Shown here: piece by piece, positions 1-8,084 of the stretch
Layout: the number at the start of each line of letters is the position of its first letter
How positions within the stretch are numbered: position 1 is the stretch's first letter
Source of the DNA: UBA1715 sp045615765
Lineage (GTDB): Bacteria; Bacteroidota; Bacteroidia; Bacteroidales; UBA1715
Reading direction: 5' to 3'
Assembly (NCBI GenBank): GCA_045615765.1
Contig: JAZLFM010000030.1
Location: forward strand, 1 to 11,098
DNA: 11,098 bases
Position numbers and translations under genes: made by a program
Notes under the pieces: model-generated
What the model saw: only the letters and a program-made list of their open reading frames with translations
Told to the model about the DNA's origin: nothing
The model's database searches: none

Positions 1-15
1 GCCCCTTTATATAAA
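1..15. repeat. Truncated copy of intergenic palindromic repeat (right end only)
   Basis: The first 15 bases (gcccctttatataaa) are identical to 5170-5184, the right flank of the full palindrome in front of nadA. The window edge therefore appears to cut a second copy of that element, lying directly before the start of the large surface-protein gene. Fifteen identical bases in the same position relative to a gene start is unlikely by chance, but the palindrome itself is outside the window. Confidence 0.5.
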
Positions 16-22
16 ATGCCTT

Positions 23-3000
23 ATGAAAATTCGTTTGTTTTTACTAATGCTAATTTTTTTGTTAGCTAGTATAAGTAAGTCTTTTGCAACGTTTGTTAAA
101 ATTAATGGCAATTTTGAAGACTATGGGTTGTCATCAGTATATGATGGTTATTATGTAATAGAAAATTCGACTGATTTAGAGACTTTTCGTGATTTAGTTG
201 ATAATAGTGAAACTATGCGTTCTGCAAATGTTGTATTGCTTGCAGATATTGTCTTAAATGAACGAGTTTTGGATACTAATGGAGACTTGAGAAGTGATTA
301 TGAATCTGTCGGATTGCAGGAATGGATCTCTATTTCTCAATTTAGTGGTGTGTTTGATGGGAATGGTCATTCTATTTCTGGAATATATATGAATAATACA
401 TCCGATAGTTACGGTTTTTTCTCAAAGTTATTAAATGCAATAGTAAAAGATCTCACTTTATTGGATTGTTTTGTTTCTGGGGGTACTTATGTTGGAGGAT
501 TTGCTGGTGTTGCTACAGGAAGCACAATAGAAGATAGTTTCATAACTGGTCGAATACAAGGTAATATGAATGTTGGAGGATTTGTTGGTGTATTAGAGTC
601 GTTCTCGGAAAATCTTTCGAATACAACCTCAATAAACAGATGTGTAAATTATGCAACAATTTCTGCTACAAAATATGTTGGTGGTTTGTCTGGCTATGCT
701 CGCAATACAAATTTAATGATTAGTCAATGTGTTAATTATGGTGATGTTTATGGAGAATATGTTGGTGGCTTATTAGGTTCTGTTAGTGCTTATAATGGAG
801 AAACATACCATGTGTTAATTGAGGATAGCAGGAATAAGGGTGCCATACAATCTGTTTCTTATGCAGGAGGTATTTTGGGATTGATAGAAAGTGTTACTGT
901 TTCTGTAAAAAGATGCCTCAATTCGGGGAAAATAGACAACAATTTTATCTCAGGAGGCATTGTAGGTCGTAGTGGTGACATCTTAATAGAGGAATGTTGT
1001 AATACGGGAGATATTAGTACAAGTGAACATGCTGCTGGAATTATAGGTCGTAGTGAATCTAATGTTGTATTAAAAAATAATATTAATTCAGGTACGATTT
1101 TAGGGGAGCGTGTGATCTGTGGCATAGGTGAGCTATCCGATAATTGTTCTATGTTATCCTGTATTAATGTTGGTTTTGTATATGCACAATCAATAGTTGC
1201 ACCTCTTTCTTGGAGTAGTTTAGACGCTTCTCAAACAATAGAGAATAATTATTATGATAGTAATATCTATTCATTATACGATGATCATGGTGTAGGGATT
1301 TCTACGGAAAATCTATGTAGTGGCTTTTTAATGAATCTAGATGAATTAATTTGGGTGAAAGGCAACTCATTGATAGAGTCAAATATAATTTCCGATGATA
1401 ATGTGTTTGGATATACTATAAATGGTCGATATCCTCGCTTAATATGGATGCAAGAACATCCTATTGCAAAAAAAATGATGTATAATTTTGGCAATGATCA
1501 GCCTGATTGGGAAACATATATTCCAATATACACATTATCTGAATTAAATAGAATTAAGGAAAATACTTCTGCTAATTATGTTGTAATGCAAAATATAAAC
1601 GATATTGGTGCTTGGGAACCAATACAAGATTTTAGTGGTAAATTTAGTGGTAATAATAAGTGTATTTCTGGATTTAGTATAGATTTTCCAAACGTAGATT
1701 CTGTCGGTGTATTTAAATCAATAGCAACAACAGGCTTAGTAATGAATGTTGTTTTAAAACAAGGTATAATTCAGGGTAGGTATAATGTTGGTGGTATTTG
1801 TGGTGCAACAATGGGTATTATTAGAAATTGTAAGAATTATGCTACAGTGAAAGGTTCTCAAAATGTTGGAGGAATTTGTGGACGAATAGAAGCAGGGGAA
1901 ATTATAGGTTGTTACAATGAAGGTTTGGTATCTGCACTATCAGGTTGGTCTGCAGGAATTTGTGGATATGGTGAATCTATTTATACATTAGTGAAAAACT
2001 GTAGTAATAAAGGTACTATTGATTCAGGTAGAGGATGTGATGGTGGAATTTGTGGGGCTGGTTCTATGCGAATAGAGTCTTGTTATAATATGGGAATGAT
2101 TAAGTCTACGGGTTATCATAATGGAGGAATTGTTGGTTGGGCTACTGGTAATCCTGTTCGGTTTTGTATAAATGTAGGTGAAGTTACAGGTGTTGCTAAT
2201 TTAGGTGCTATTGCAGGAGAAGGAATTGTTGAACATTGTTATTATGACTCTGAAAAATGTACGGTGAAAGGGAGTAATAATATTGATTTATTGGGTTATG
2301 TAGAAGGAAGGAAAACGAAAGAACTCTGTAATGAAATGATATTAAACGATTTATTCTCATCTGATTGGGCAATTATGCCTTTTGAGGTAAAGGATTTAAA
2401 GAAATATATGTATTACCCATATCTAAAGATTTTTGGGGAAGAAAGTGCAGAATTAGGGGTAATTTTACCTTGTAGTCCTGTTTTTTTTAATTTTAATGAA
2501 GGTGGTACAACCGATAGCATTATAACATATTATGTAGAGGGAGAAACGGCATTGTTGCCAACTAATGTTACGAAAAAAGGATGTAGTTTTAATGGTTGGT
2601 ATGATAATTCAAGCTATACAAGTTCTAAATATACAGAGATACCAGTTTCGTCAGTAGGTTCAAGGACATTTTATGCTCAGTGGATTGTGAATACTTATAC
2701 AGTAGATCTAATCACTAATGATGGTTTTATCAATAGCGGGAATGTTATATCTTATTCCTATGGTTATGGTGCAACATTGCCTGTAGATGTCACTAAGGCT
2801 GGTTATGATTTTGCGGGTTGGTATGAGGAAGAAGATTGTTCTGGAGAACGAGTGTACTCTATTGCAATGGATGATGTTGGGAATCGGATTTTTTATGCCA
2901 AGTGGGTAGCTAAAAAGTATGCGATAACTTTTTATACAAGTGGTGGAAGTATATTGGATGAAAAAGTTACAGAATATTCGTATGGGATGGAAATTTCCCT

Positions 3001-5110
3001 TCCAAAAAATCTAAGACTAGAAGGATATACCTTTAAAGGTTGGTATAGTAACTCTTATTTTGATGGTTTGCCAGTAACAGAAATTGAAGCAGGTAGTTTG
3101 GGCGACAAACAGTTTTGGGCGAGATGGGTTATTAATAAATACGAAGTTTCTGTTATTGCTGGAAATGGTGTGGTTGAGGGAACTGGAATTTTTGAATATA
3201 AATCAATTGTATCATTAAAAGCTGTCGCGAATGAAGGTTATGAGTTTGTAAATTGGGGTAATGGATCGACCGATAGTAAGATTCAATTGGTTGTAACAAA
3301 AGACACAATGGTAACTGCAAACTTTAGGGAGAAAGAAAAAGTTCTTGCAGTAGGAAAATTAGTCTTTCCTATATTAAAAACATCTCGGAAAGTTGATCCA
3401 ATAGATTTGTCTGAGTTATTTCAATCTAGTGAAGATGGAGATATGATTTTTACGGCAACTTCTTCAACTCCAAACATTGTTAGCGTAGCAGTTAGTGAAC
3501 AAAAACTATTTCTTACAGTTTATGAATATGAGGGTGAAAGTGAGATTACTGTGACTGCAACACTTGCAAATGGAGAAAAAAAATCCTTACAAGCAAAAGC
3601 AACTGTAGAATTTGCTTGTAATATTTTAGTATCGGAAACGATTACGAATGTCAGTTGTTATGGAGAAAATGATGGGAAAATAGCATTATGTATAGTTAAT
3701 GCATCAGAACCTTATTCATTGCAATGGATAGGTCTTGAAGAATTCAATGATACCTTATATTCTATAAAAGCTGGTAATTATATTGTATCAATTGAAGATG
3801 CAGAAGGATGTATGTACCAAAAAATGTACAATGTGTTGCAACCACAAGAAATAGAGATTAATACAATTATTACAAATCCAACTTGTGGGAATTCAGATGG
3901 TTCAATTATTACAAGCATCAGTGGCGGAACAAGTTTCACGTACATCTGGAATAATGACACAACAACTCGTAGCCTTGTAAATGTTGCCAGTGGAGAATAC
4001 AACTTGGTTGTAGTGAACAACGAAACTGGCTGTAAGGCGGAAACATCGGTAGTATTGTCGGAACCGGATGCCCCTGTGGTGAAAATTTCTGATGTAATTG
4101 AAACAGCTTGCAACGAGAGTAATGGTGCGGTAATCATAAGTGGTTCCGATAATCTAATCTATAAGTGGAATAATGGTCGTGCCACAAAGAATTTATTGAA
4201 TGTGCCAGCAGGTGACTATACTTTAGTCGTTACAGATGAAAATAATTGTAAGGATACGATAGATGTTACAGTGCCAAGCATTGCCTTGAAACAACCAGAG
4301 ATTTCGTTGGTAACTGTGAGTCAGGAGTCTGGTAAGAACTTGGTAGTGTGGTTGAAGGAGAACACGGATTTGATAGATTACTACACTATCTACCGTGAAA
4401 CGGAAGGCAAGGACATCTATGAAATGGTTGACAGGGTTCCGTATTCGGAGTTGAGCGTATACGAAGATCTGGATGCAGATCCAAATATCCGTGCGTGGAG
4501 ATATAAGATGACGGCAACGGACGTGTGTGGTACAGAAACAGAGATGAGCGCGCATCACAAGACCATTCACTTGAGAAAGAATATGGGTATGAACAATACT
4601 TACAATTTGGAATGGGACGAATACGAAGGTTTTGACTTCTCTTCGTTTGTAATATATCGTGAATACAAGGTGGGCACAATGTCTATGCTTGATACAATAG
4701 CGACATTGCCATCGAATGTAACGGCAATAACGGATTTGGAGCCAGTAAAACGCACGACTGGTTATTATGTTGGAATTGTATTACCTACGGTAATTAATCC
4801 AAAAACTCAATTTATGAAATCAGAATCAGGACCATTTGTAATGGCTATTTCAAATATTGCAGAAGTAGAAAATGATGAAATAACAGGCGTTAAAAATGTA
4901 GAAAATCAGATGTTTGTTTTCGCAATCGACCATTCAATCTATGTAAAGAATGCCGAAGGCAACGACATCACGATTTACGACAACAACGGTCGTTCGATTA
5001 CGCAAACGCAAACAAATAATACGTTAAATATGATGCAATATGATGTTCGTTTAGATGGCATATATTTCGTGAAAGTTGGTAATGAATCATTTGCGGTACT
5101 AGTAAAATAA
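23..5110 (+). CDS. Very large modular surface protein: GLUG, InlB-like and SprB repeats, T9SS-like C-terminal domain
   Basis: This 1695-residue exported protein starts with a signal peptide (MKIRLFLLMLIFLLASISKS, cleavage near FA at 21-22). Two blocks of GLUG-type repeats follow (about 153-372 and 588-735; recurring V/A-GG-I/F-x-G), probably forming beta-solenoids. Next come three InlB/Listeria-Bacteroides repeats ending in YAQW, YAKW and WARW (about 820-1036), one divergent copy ending VTANF (1040-1101), and an Ig/cadherin-like segment (1110-1197). Three SprB-type repeats (1199-1420; NVSCYGENDGKI is typical) precede two Fn3-like segments (1422-1590). The C-terminus (about 1618-1695, ending GIYFVKVGNESFAVLVK) resembles a type A T9SS sorting domain. 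I infer an outer-membrane-anchored or released adhesin; the ligand cannot be read from sequence. The ATG at 23 is the only start giving a signal peptide, and no Shine-Dalgarno is visible. Base composition is less AT-rich in the last third. Confidence 0.9.
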   Translation: MKIRLFLLMLIFLLASISKSFATFVKINGNFEDYGLSSVYDGYYVIENSTDLETFRDLVDNSETMRSANVVLLADIVLNERVLDTNGDLRSDYESVGLQEWISISQFSGVFDGNGHSISGIYMNNTSDSYGFFSKLLNAIVKDLTLLDCFVSGGTYVGGFAGVATGSTIEDSFITGRIQGNMNVGGFVGVLESFSENLSNTTSINRCVNYATISATKYVGGLSGYARNTNLMISQCVNYGDVYGEYVGGLLGSVSAYNGETYHVLIEDSRNKGAIQSVSYAGGILGLIESVTVSVKRCLNSGKIDNNFISGGIVGRSGDILIEECCNTGDISTSEHAAGIIGRSESNVVLKNNINSGTILGERVICGIGELSDNCSMLSCINVGFVYAQSIVAPLSWSSLDASQTIENNYYDSNIYSLYDDHGVGISTENLCSGFLMNLDELIWVKGNSLIESNIISDDNVFGYTINGRYPRLIWMQEHPIAKKMMYNFGNDQPDWETYIPIYTLSELNRIKENTSANYVVMQNINDIGAWEPIQDFSGKFSGNNKCISGFSIDFPNVDSVGVFKSIATTGLVMNVVLKQGIIQGRYNVGGICGATMGIIRNCKNYATVKGSQNVGGICGRIEAGEIIGCYNEGLVSALSGWSAGICGYGESIYTLVKNCSNKGTIDSGRGCDGGICGAGSMRIESCYNMGMIKSTGYHNGGIVGWATGNPVRFCINVGEVTGVANLGAIAGEGIVEHCYYDSEKCTVKGSNNIDLLGYVEGRKTKELCNEMILNDLFSSDWAIMPFEVKDLKKYMYYPYLKIFGEESAELGVILPCSPVFFNFNEGGTTDSIITYYVEGETALLPTNVTKKGCSFNGWYDNSSYTSSKYTEIPVSSVGSRTFYAQWIVNTYTVDLITNDGFINSGNVISYSYGYGATLPVDVTKAGYDFAGWYEEEDCSGERVYSIAMDDVGNRIFYAKWVAKKYAITFYTSGGSILDEKVTEYSYGMEISLPKNLRLEGYTFKGWYSNSYFDGLPVTEIEAGSLGDKQFWARWVINKYEVSVIAGNGVVEGTGIFEYKSIVSLKAVANEGYEFVNWGNGSTDSKIQLVVTKDTMVTANFREKEKVLAVGKLVFPILKTSRKVDPIDLSELFQSSEDGDMIFTATSSTPNIVSVAVSEQKLFLTVYEYEGESEITVTATLANGEKKSLQAKATVEFACNILVSETITNVSCYGENDGKIALCIVNASEPYSLQWIGLEEFNDTLYSIKAGNYIVSIEDAEGCMYQKMYNVLQPQEIEINTIITNPTCGNSDGSIITSISGGTSFTYIWNNDTTTRSLVNVASGEYNLVVVNNETGCKAETSVVLSEPDAPVVKISDVIETACNESNGAVIISGSDNLIYKWNNGRATKNLLNVPAGDYTLVVTDENNCKDTIDVTVPSIALKQPEISLVTVSQESGKNLVVWLKENTDLIDYYTIYRETEGKDIYEMVDRVPYSELSVYEDLDADPNIRAWRYKMTATDVCGTETEMSAHHKTIHLRKNMGMNNTYNLEWDEYEGFDFSSFVIYREYKVGTMSMLDTIATLPSNVTAITDLEPVKRTTGYYVGIVLPTVINPKTQFMKSESGPFVMAISNIAEVENDEITGVKNVENQMFVFAIDHSIYVKNAEGNDITIYDNNGRSITQTQTNNTLNMMQYDVRLDGIYFVKVGNESFAVLVK
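479..1138 (+). repeat. First GLUG-type repeat block (protein level)
   Basis: About eight copies of a roughly 30-residue unit occupy residues 153-372. Landmarks are VGGFAGV, VGGFVGV, VGGLSGY, VGGLLGS, AGGILGL, SGGIVGR and AAGIIGR, each followed by a Cys/Asn-rich turn such as RCVNYATI or QCVNYGDV. The repeats have diverged at DNA level, so recent slippage is not evident. Confidence 0.8.
1784..2227 (+). repeat. Second GLUG-type repeat block (protein level)
   Basis: Residues 588-735 carry six more GLUG-like units (VGGICGA, VGGICGR, SAGICGY, DGGICGA, NGGIVGW, LGAIAGE). A 215-residue spacer separates them from the first block. Several have a Cys in the core (GGICG) where the first block has none, so the two blocks evolved as separate subfamilies. 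Confidence 0.8.
2480..3331 (+). repeat. InlB/Listeria-Bacteroides repeats (protein level)
   Basis: Residues about 820-1036 hold three repeats of roughly 70 residues. Each has a Gly-rich start, a LP..V/L motif, a GxxFxGWY motif (CSFNGWY, YDFAGWY, YTFKGWY) and a closing aromatic-x-x-W (YAQW, YAKW, WARW). A fourth divergent repeat (about 1040-1101) has YEFVNWGNG and VTANF. This family forms ubiquitin-like stalk domains in Gram-positive and Bacteroidetes surface proteins. Confidence 0.85.
3617..4282 (+). repeat. Three SprB-type repeats (protein level)
   Basis: Residues about 1199-1420 contain three units with the SprB pattern: a C..n.G.I start (SCYGENDGKI, TCGNSDGSII, ACNESNGAVI), a central Y.W.. 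(YSLQWIG, YIWNND, YKWNNG), a L.nv.aGdY.L.V segment and a Cys near the end. SprB is the mobile adhesin of gliding Flavobacterium, but this repeat is widespread in non-gliding Bacteroidetes surface proteins, so it does not imply motility. Confidence 0.8.
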
Positions 5111-5152
5111 TATTGTGACATTATTTTATGTATTATTGCACAAGTAATTGTA

Positions 5153-5184
5153 GGGCAGGTTTAAAACCTGCCCCTTTATATAAA
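5153..5184. repeat. Palindromic intergenic repeat upstream of nadA
   Basis: The arms gggcaggttt (5153-5162) and aaacctgccc (5164-5173) form a perfect 10-bp inverted repeat around one central base, followed by ctttatataaa. It lies between the surface-protein stop and nadA. The hairpin with the following short T run could act as a weak terminator, but its flank is repeated at window position 1, which favours a dispersed repeat. Read on the minus strand the sequence encodes KGAGFKPAL, a peptide I associate with spurious ORFs over such repeats (recollection, not checked). Confidence 0.65.
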
Positions 5185-5195
5185 TCAATAAAAAT

Positions 5196-6107
5196 ATGAT
5201 AGACTACAAAAACGAAATACTTCGTCTCAAGAAAGAAAAAAATGCCGTTATCTTGGCACATTATTACCAAGAAGATGATATTCAAGATATTGCTGACTAC
5301 TTGGGTGATAGTTTGAATTTGAGTCAAACGGCAAAAAATACCGATGCAGATATTATTGTTTTTTGTGGCGTGCATTTTATGGCAGAAACAGCAAAAATTC
5401 TTTCTCCACAAAAGAAAGTTTTACTTCCAGTAATGAATGCTGGCTGTGCAATGGCAAATACTATCAATGCTACAGATTTACAAAAATATAAATCAGAACA
5501 TCCAGACACAAAGATTGTTACTTATGTAAATACAACAGCAGAAATAAAAGCTTTAAGTGATTGTATTTGTACATCGACGAATGGTTTGAAGATAATCAAC
5601 CATTATCTCGAAAACGGTGATAAAATCCTCTATACTCCAGACCAGAATCTTGGAAAATATGCAATGAAGATTTTGAACAAACAATTTGAAGTGTGGGATG
5701 GTTGTTGCCCGATTCATCATTATTTGGACATTAACAAAGTATTAGAGCAAAAACAATTGCATCCTAATGCGTTAATTATTGCTCATCCGGAATGTCAGTT
5801 GGATGTTTTGGAAATGTCGGATTATGTTGGCTCAACAGCTCAACTTCTTACGTTTGTTAGCACATCTGAAGCGAAAGAATTTATTGTTTGTACGGAAAAA
5901 GGTGTGTTGCATGCAATGCAGACAAAGAATCCTGACAAACAGTTTTATGTTGGTAGTCCAACATTAAATTGTCACGATATGAAGAAAACCCGCCTGGAGG
6001 ATGTGTATAATTGTCTTCTAAATGAGACTAATGAAATCTTTGTTGAGGAATCAATACGCATTAATGCGGTGAAGTCACTTGATACAATGTTAGAATTGTC
6101 AAAGTAA
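5196..6107 (+). CDS. nadA: Quinolinate synthase NadA
   Basis: NadA condenses iminoaspartate with dihydroxyacetone phosphate to quinolinate, the [4Fe-4S]-dependent second step of de novo NAD synthesis from aspartate, in the cytoplasm. The 303-residue length fits the short Thermotoga-type NadA. The three cluster cysteines expected for the family are visible: C84 in NAGCAMAN, C170 or C171 in DGCCPIHH, and C259 in TLNCHDMKKT. Active-site landmarks are also present: AHYYQ (21-25), YVN (110-112), HH 174-175 and HPEC (197-200). The start is fixed by the standard N-terminus (MIDYKNEILRLKKEKNAVILAHYY); upstream there is only an A/T-rich leader without Shine-Dalgarno, as usual for Bacteroidetes. The usual partners nadB and nadC are not in the window; the next gene begins 4 bases after the stop. 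No truncation or missing catalytic residue is seen. Confidence 0.97.
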   Translation: MIDYKNEILRLKKEKNAVILAHYYQEDDIQDIADYLGDSLNLSQTAKNTDADIIVFCGVHFMAETAKILSPQKKVLLPVMNAGCAMANTINATDLQKYKSEHPDTKIVTYVNTTAEIKALSDCICTSTNGLKIINHYLENGDKILYTPDQNLGKYAMKILNKQFEVWDGCCPIHHYLDINKVLEQKQLHPNALIIAHPECQLDVLEMSDYVGSTAQLLTFVSTSEAKEFIVCTEKGVLHAMQTKNPDKQFYVGSPTLNCHDMKKTRLEDVYNCLLNETNEIFVEESIRINAVKSLDTMLELSK

Positions 6108-6111
6108 CAGT

Positions 6112-7617
6112 ATGAAAATACTGCGTAGTATATTGTGTATTCTTTTTTTACATACTTCGCAGTATGTTGTTTCTCAGGAATTTAAGCAATTCTTTTATCC
6201 GAATGGTGTAGTTTCGTCAGAAGGTTACATCGTCGATGGAAAACCTGATGGTTTATGGAAAACATTTTATGAAAATGGAAACCTAAAAACTATAGGGAAA
6301 CGTACAGATTTTATGCTCGATAGTATATGGTCTTTTTATGATTCAGATGGGTATTTGGAGAAAGAAATATCTTATTTTGAGAATAAAAAGAATGGCTTTT
6401 CGAAGGAATATACTCATACTGACTCAATTACATATTTGTCGGCTATGGTTTTATTTGTAAATGACCAAAAACAAGGTGAAGAAATATTTTTTTCATCGGA
6501 TGGTAAGAAAACAAAAATGATTCCATACAAAGACAATCTTCGTGAAGGAACTGGATATGAATATGACGATACTACAATAGTTACTGTTTCGGTTTATGAA
6601 AAGAATGTAAATGTTTCGAATTTAGCAATCAATCGTACCGATTCCCAAGGTGCCAAAACAGGTCTGCATATCTCGTTTTATCCTAATGGAACTATTCGTT
6701 CGGAGGCTTCTTATTCTCATGGAAAATTAAGCGGACAAGCGCGTACGTTTAATAAGCATGGACAGTTGCTGAAAACAGCCGTATATGATGAGGATACTTT
6801 GTTGTCTTCAAGTTCAAATATGGATGATTTTGCAGAACCAACCGAAAAGAAAACATACTATTCTGATTCTAAAGTCCGTACCAAAGGTGCTTATCGCGGA
6901 AAGACTCCGATAGGCATTCATCGTCAGTATGATAGACAGGGAAACATTGTCGCAGGTGAATTATATGACACCACAGGAACTTTGTTGGCGAAAGGTATTA
7001 CTTTGGAAAATGGGGGAAAAGAGGGGAAATGGATTTATTATGGACCGTCAGGTAAGAAAGTTTCTGAAGGAGAATATTCGCTTGGTAAGCAAATAGGGAT
7101 GTGGAAATTCTATTATCCTGATGAAACACTAAAACAAGTTGGATATTTCTCTCAAGGCTTATATAGCGGTGTTTGGGAATTTTATAATGCCGCGGGAGAT
7201 ATTCAAAAACGAGAAGAATATAGTCAAGGTAAGCGTGAAGGATTAAGTGTGGAGTATGATGACGAGGAAGAAAAAATTCTAGAAGGTATGTATAAGAATG
7301 ACCTGCGTCATGGCCATTGGATAGATAAAACAGGAGATCTTATTACTCAGGGAGAGTATGTGTATGGGGAAAGAACAGGTGTCTGGAAAAGTACCTACAA
7401 AAATGGAAATAAAGCATTTAAAGGAGAGTATTTTTCCGACAAGCCACAAGGTAAGCATGTGTACTACTACAAAAATGGTCAAGTAGAACACGATGAATAT
7501 TGGAAACAAGGCACTCCTGTAAAGACATGGAATTATTATGAGGAAAATGGTACTCTAAAATATTCCGTGTATTACAAAGCCGGTAAAGAATACAGAATCA
7601 CTTCACCATTAAAGTAG
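6112..7617 (+). CDS. Secreted MORN/YwqK-type repeat protein
   Basis: This 501-residue protein has a signal peptide (MKILRSILCILFLHTSQYVV, likely cleavage after VSQ near 22) without a lipobox. The mature part is almost entirely MORN_2/YwqK-like repeats of about 23 residues, pattern G-x-W-x-x-Y-x-x-x-G-x-x-x-x-x-G-x-Y-x-x-G-K. Clear copies include GLWKTFYENGNLKTIGK (47-63), GKWIYYGPSGKKVSEGEY (305-322), GMWKFYYPDETLKQVGYF (329-346) and GVWKSTYKNGNKAFKGEY (423-440). Copies around 100-180 and 225-255 are degenerate. MORN-type repeats form extended beta-hairpin stacks; no enzymatic motif is visible, so the specific function is unknown. Although some databases label YwqK proteins as antitoxins, nothing here suggests a toxin partner. 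It starts 4 bases after nadA, implying co-transcription, but a functional link to NAD synthesis is not evident. Confidence 0.88.
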   Translation: MKILRSILCILFLHTSQYVVSQEFKQFFYPNGVVSSEGYIVDGKPDGLWKTFYENGNLKTIGKRTDFMLDSIWSFYDSDGYLEKEISYFENKKNGFSKEYTHTDSITYLSAMVLFVNDQKQGEEIFFSSDGKKTKMIPYKDNLREGTGYEYDDTTIVTVSVYEKNVNVSNLAINRTDSQGAKTGLHISFYPNGTIRSEASYSHGKLSGQARTFNKHGQLLKTAVYDEDTLLSSSSNMDDFAEPTEKKTYYSDSKVRTKGAYRGKTPIGIHRQYDRQGNIVAGELYDTTGTLLAKGITLENGGKEGKWIYYGPSGKKVSEGEYSLGKQIGMWKFYYPDETLKQVGYFSQGLYSGVWEFYNAAGDIQKREEYSQGKREGLSVEYDDEEEKILEGMYKNDLRHGHWIDKTGDLITQGEYVYGERTGVWKSTYKNGNKAFKGEYFSDKPQGKHVYYYKNGQVEHDEYWKQGTPVKTWNYYEENGTLKYSVYYKAGKEYRITSPLK

Positions 7618-7643
7618 AGATGTAGTATGACCACATCTCCACT
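7613..7643. terminator. Hairpin between convergent genes, possible weak terminator
   Basis: The arms gagatgt (7617-7623) and acatctc (7633-7639) form a perfect 7-bp stem, extended by agt/act outside a mismatch. The stem overlaps the stop codon of the MORN gene. There is no T run on either side, so intrinsic termination would be weak; its place between convergent genes is the main support. Confidence 0.4.
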
Positions 7644-7675
7644 AATAATTTGTTTCTGAAAAAATAAGGTTGGTA

Positions 7676-7999
7676 TTATCGGAATAACTCAATTCTTTTT
7701 TCTTCGATTTTATCATTAGAGCTGTTACCGTATAATAGCCAATTATCTATTTCCGACTTAAGAAACGTTAGTTTTTTCCCATATTTGTGATATGGAATAA
7801 CGCCTTGCGAAACCCAACCATACACTGTTGCTCGTGATGTTTTGTCCGGTAGGTACTCAATTAAGTCGCTAAGAGATAGCCATTTGTCACTTAATCGTTC
7901 TGTGGAAATCAAATGCTGAATGAGCAAGTCTTGCCATTCCCTTATTTCATTGCGTAGGCCTTGTAGCTCTTTGGCAAAGAAATCATGTTCATGTTTCAT
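7676..7999 (-). CDS. Small helix-turn-helix DNA-binding protein (excisionase/HTH_17 type)
   Basis: This 107-residue protein has a charged, probably coiled-coil N-terminus (about 1-36) followed by a MerR/excisionase-like winged HTH (about 39-90). The first helix is WLSLSDLIEYLP (40-51), the recognition helix SRATVYGWVSQG (55-66), and the wing IPYHKYGKKLTFLKSEIDNWL (68-88, W87 being the family's closing Trp). Such proteins are common in Bacteroidetes, often as regulators or recombination directionality factors of mobile elements. Here no integrase, relaxase or other mobility gene is adjacent, so a transcription regulator or a remnant of an element are equally possible. The ATG at 7999 is preceded by an A/T-rich leader without Shine-Dalgarno. 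It converges with the MORN gene and diverges from the RNA locus at 8263. Confidence 0.85.
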   Translation of the reverse strand: MKHEHDFFAKELQGLRNEIREWQDLLIQHLISTERLSDKWLSLSDLIEYLPDKTSRATVYGWVSQGVIPYHKYGKKLTFLKSEIDNWLLYGNSSNDKIEEKRIELFR

Positions 8000-8048
8000 T
8001 TTGTAGTTTTTAGTTAATTTTTTATTTAAGTTAATTGAGGTAGTTGGA

Positions 8049-8078
8049 CAAATATCTATAAAAAATGCGAATTACAAA
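8049..8078 (-). promoter_or_regulatory. Candidate promoter of the HTH gene with overlapping inverted repeat
   Basis: On the minus strand TTTG (8078-8075) lies 18 bases before GATATTTG (8056-8049), an approximate match to the Bacteroidetes TTTG/TAnnTTTG consensus, about 50 bases before the ATG. A perfect 6-bp inverted repeat (cgaatt 8068-8073, aattcg 8079-8084, 5-base loop) covers the upstream box and could be an operator for the HTH protein itself. The downstream box deviates at its first base, hence moderate confidence. Confidence 0.4.
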
Positions 8079-8084
8079 AATTCG

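Noticed and set aside
479..2227. Possible tandem DNA repeat array or CRISPR from the repeated ggtgg/ggagga motifs
   Set aside because: The repetition is at protein level (GLUG units), with variable spacing and diverged bases, and lies in one long open frame.
3778..4679. Several minus-strand frames of about 100 codons
   Set aside because: All overlap the coding strand of the large surface-protein gene, lack domain features and have no promoter.
5153..5174. Palindrome before nadA as an NAD-responsive operator or riboswitch
   Set aside because: The flank of the same element recurs before an unrelated surface-protein gene, so a gene-specific regulatory role is not supported.
5133..5411. Minus-strand frame ending in GAGFKPAL
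   Set aside because: It is antisense to nadA and reads through the palindromic repeat, which itself generates the GAGFKPAL peptide.
6112..7617. Antitoxin of a toxin-antitoxin pair (YwqK label)
   Set aside because: The protein has a signal peptide and no adjacent toxin-like gene; the label comes from repeat similarity only.
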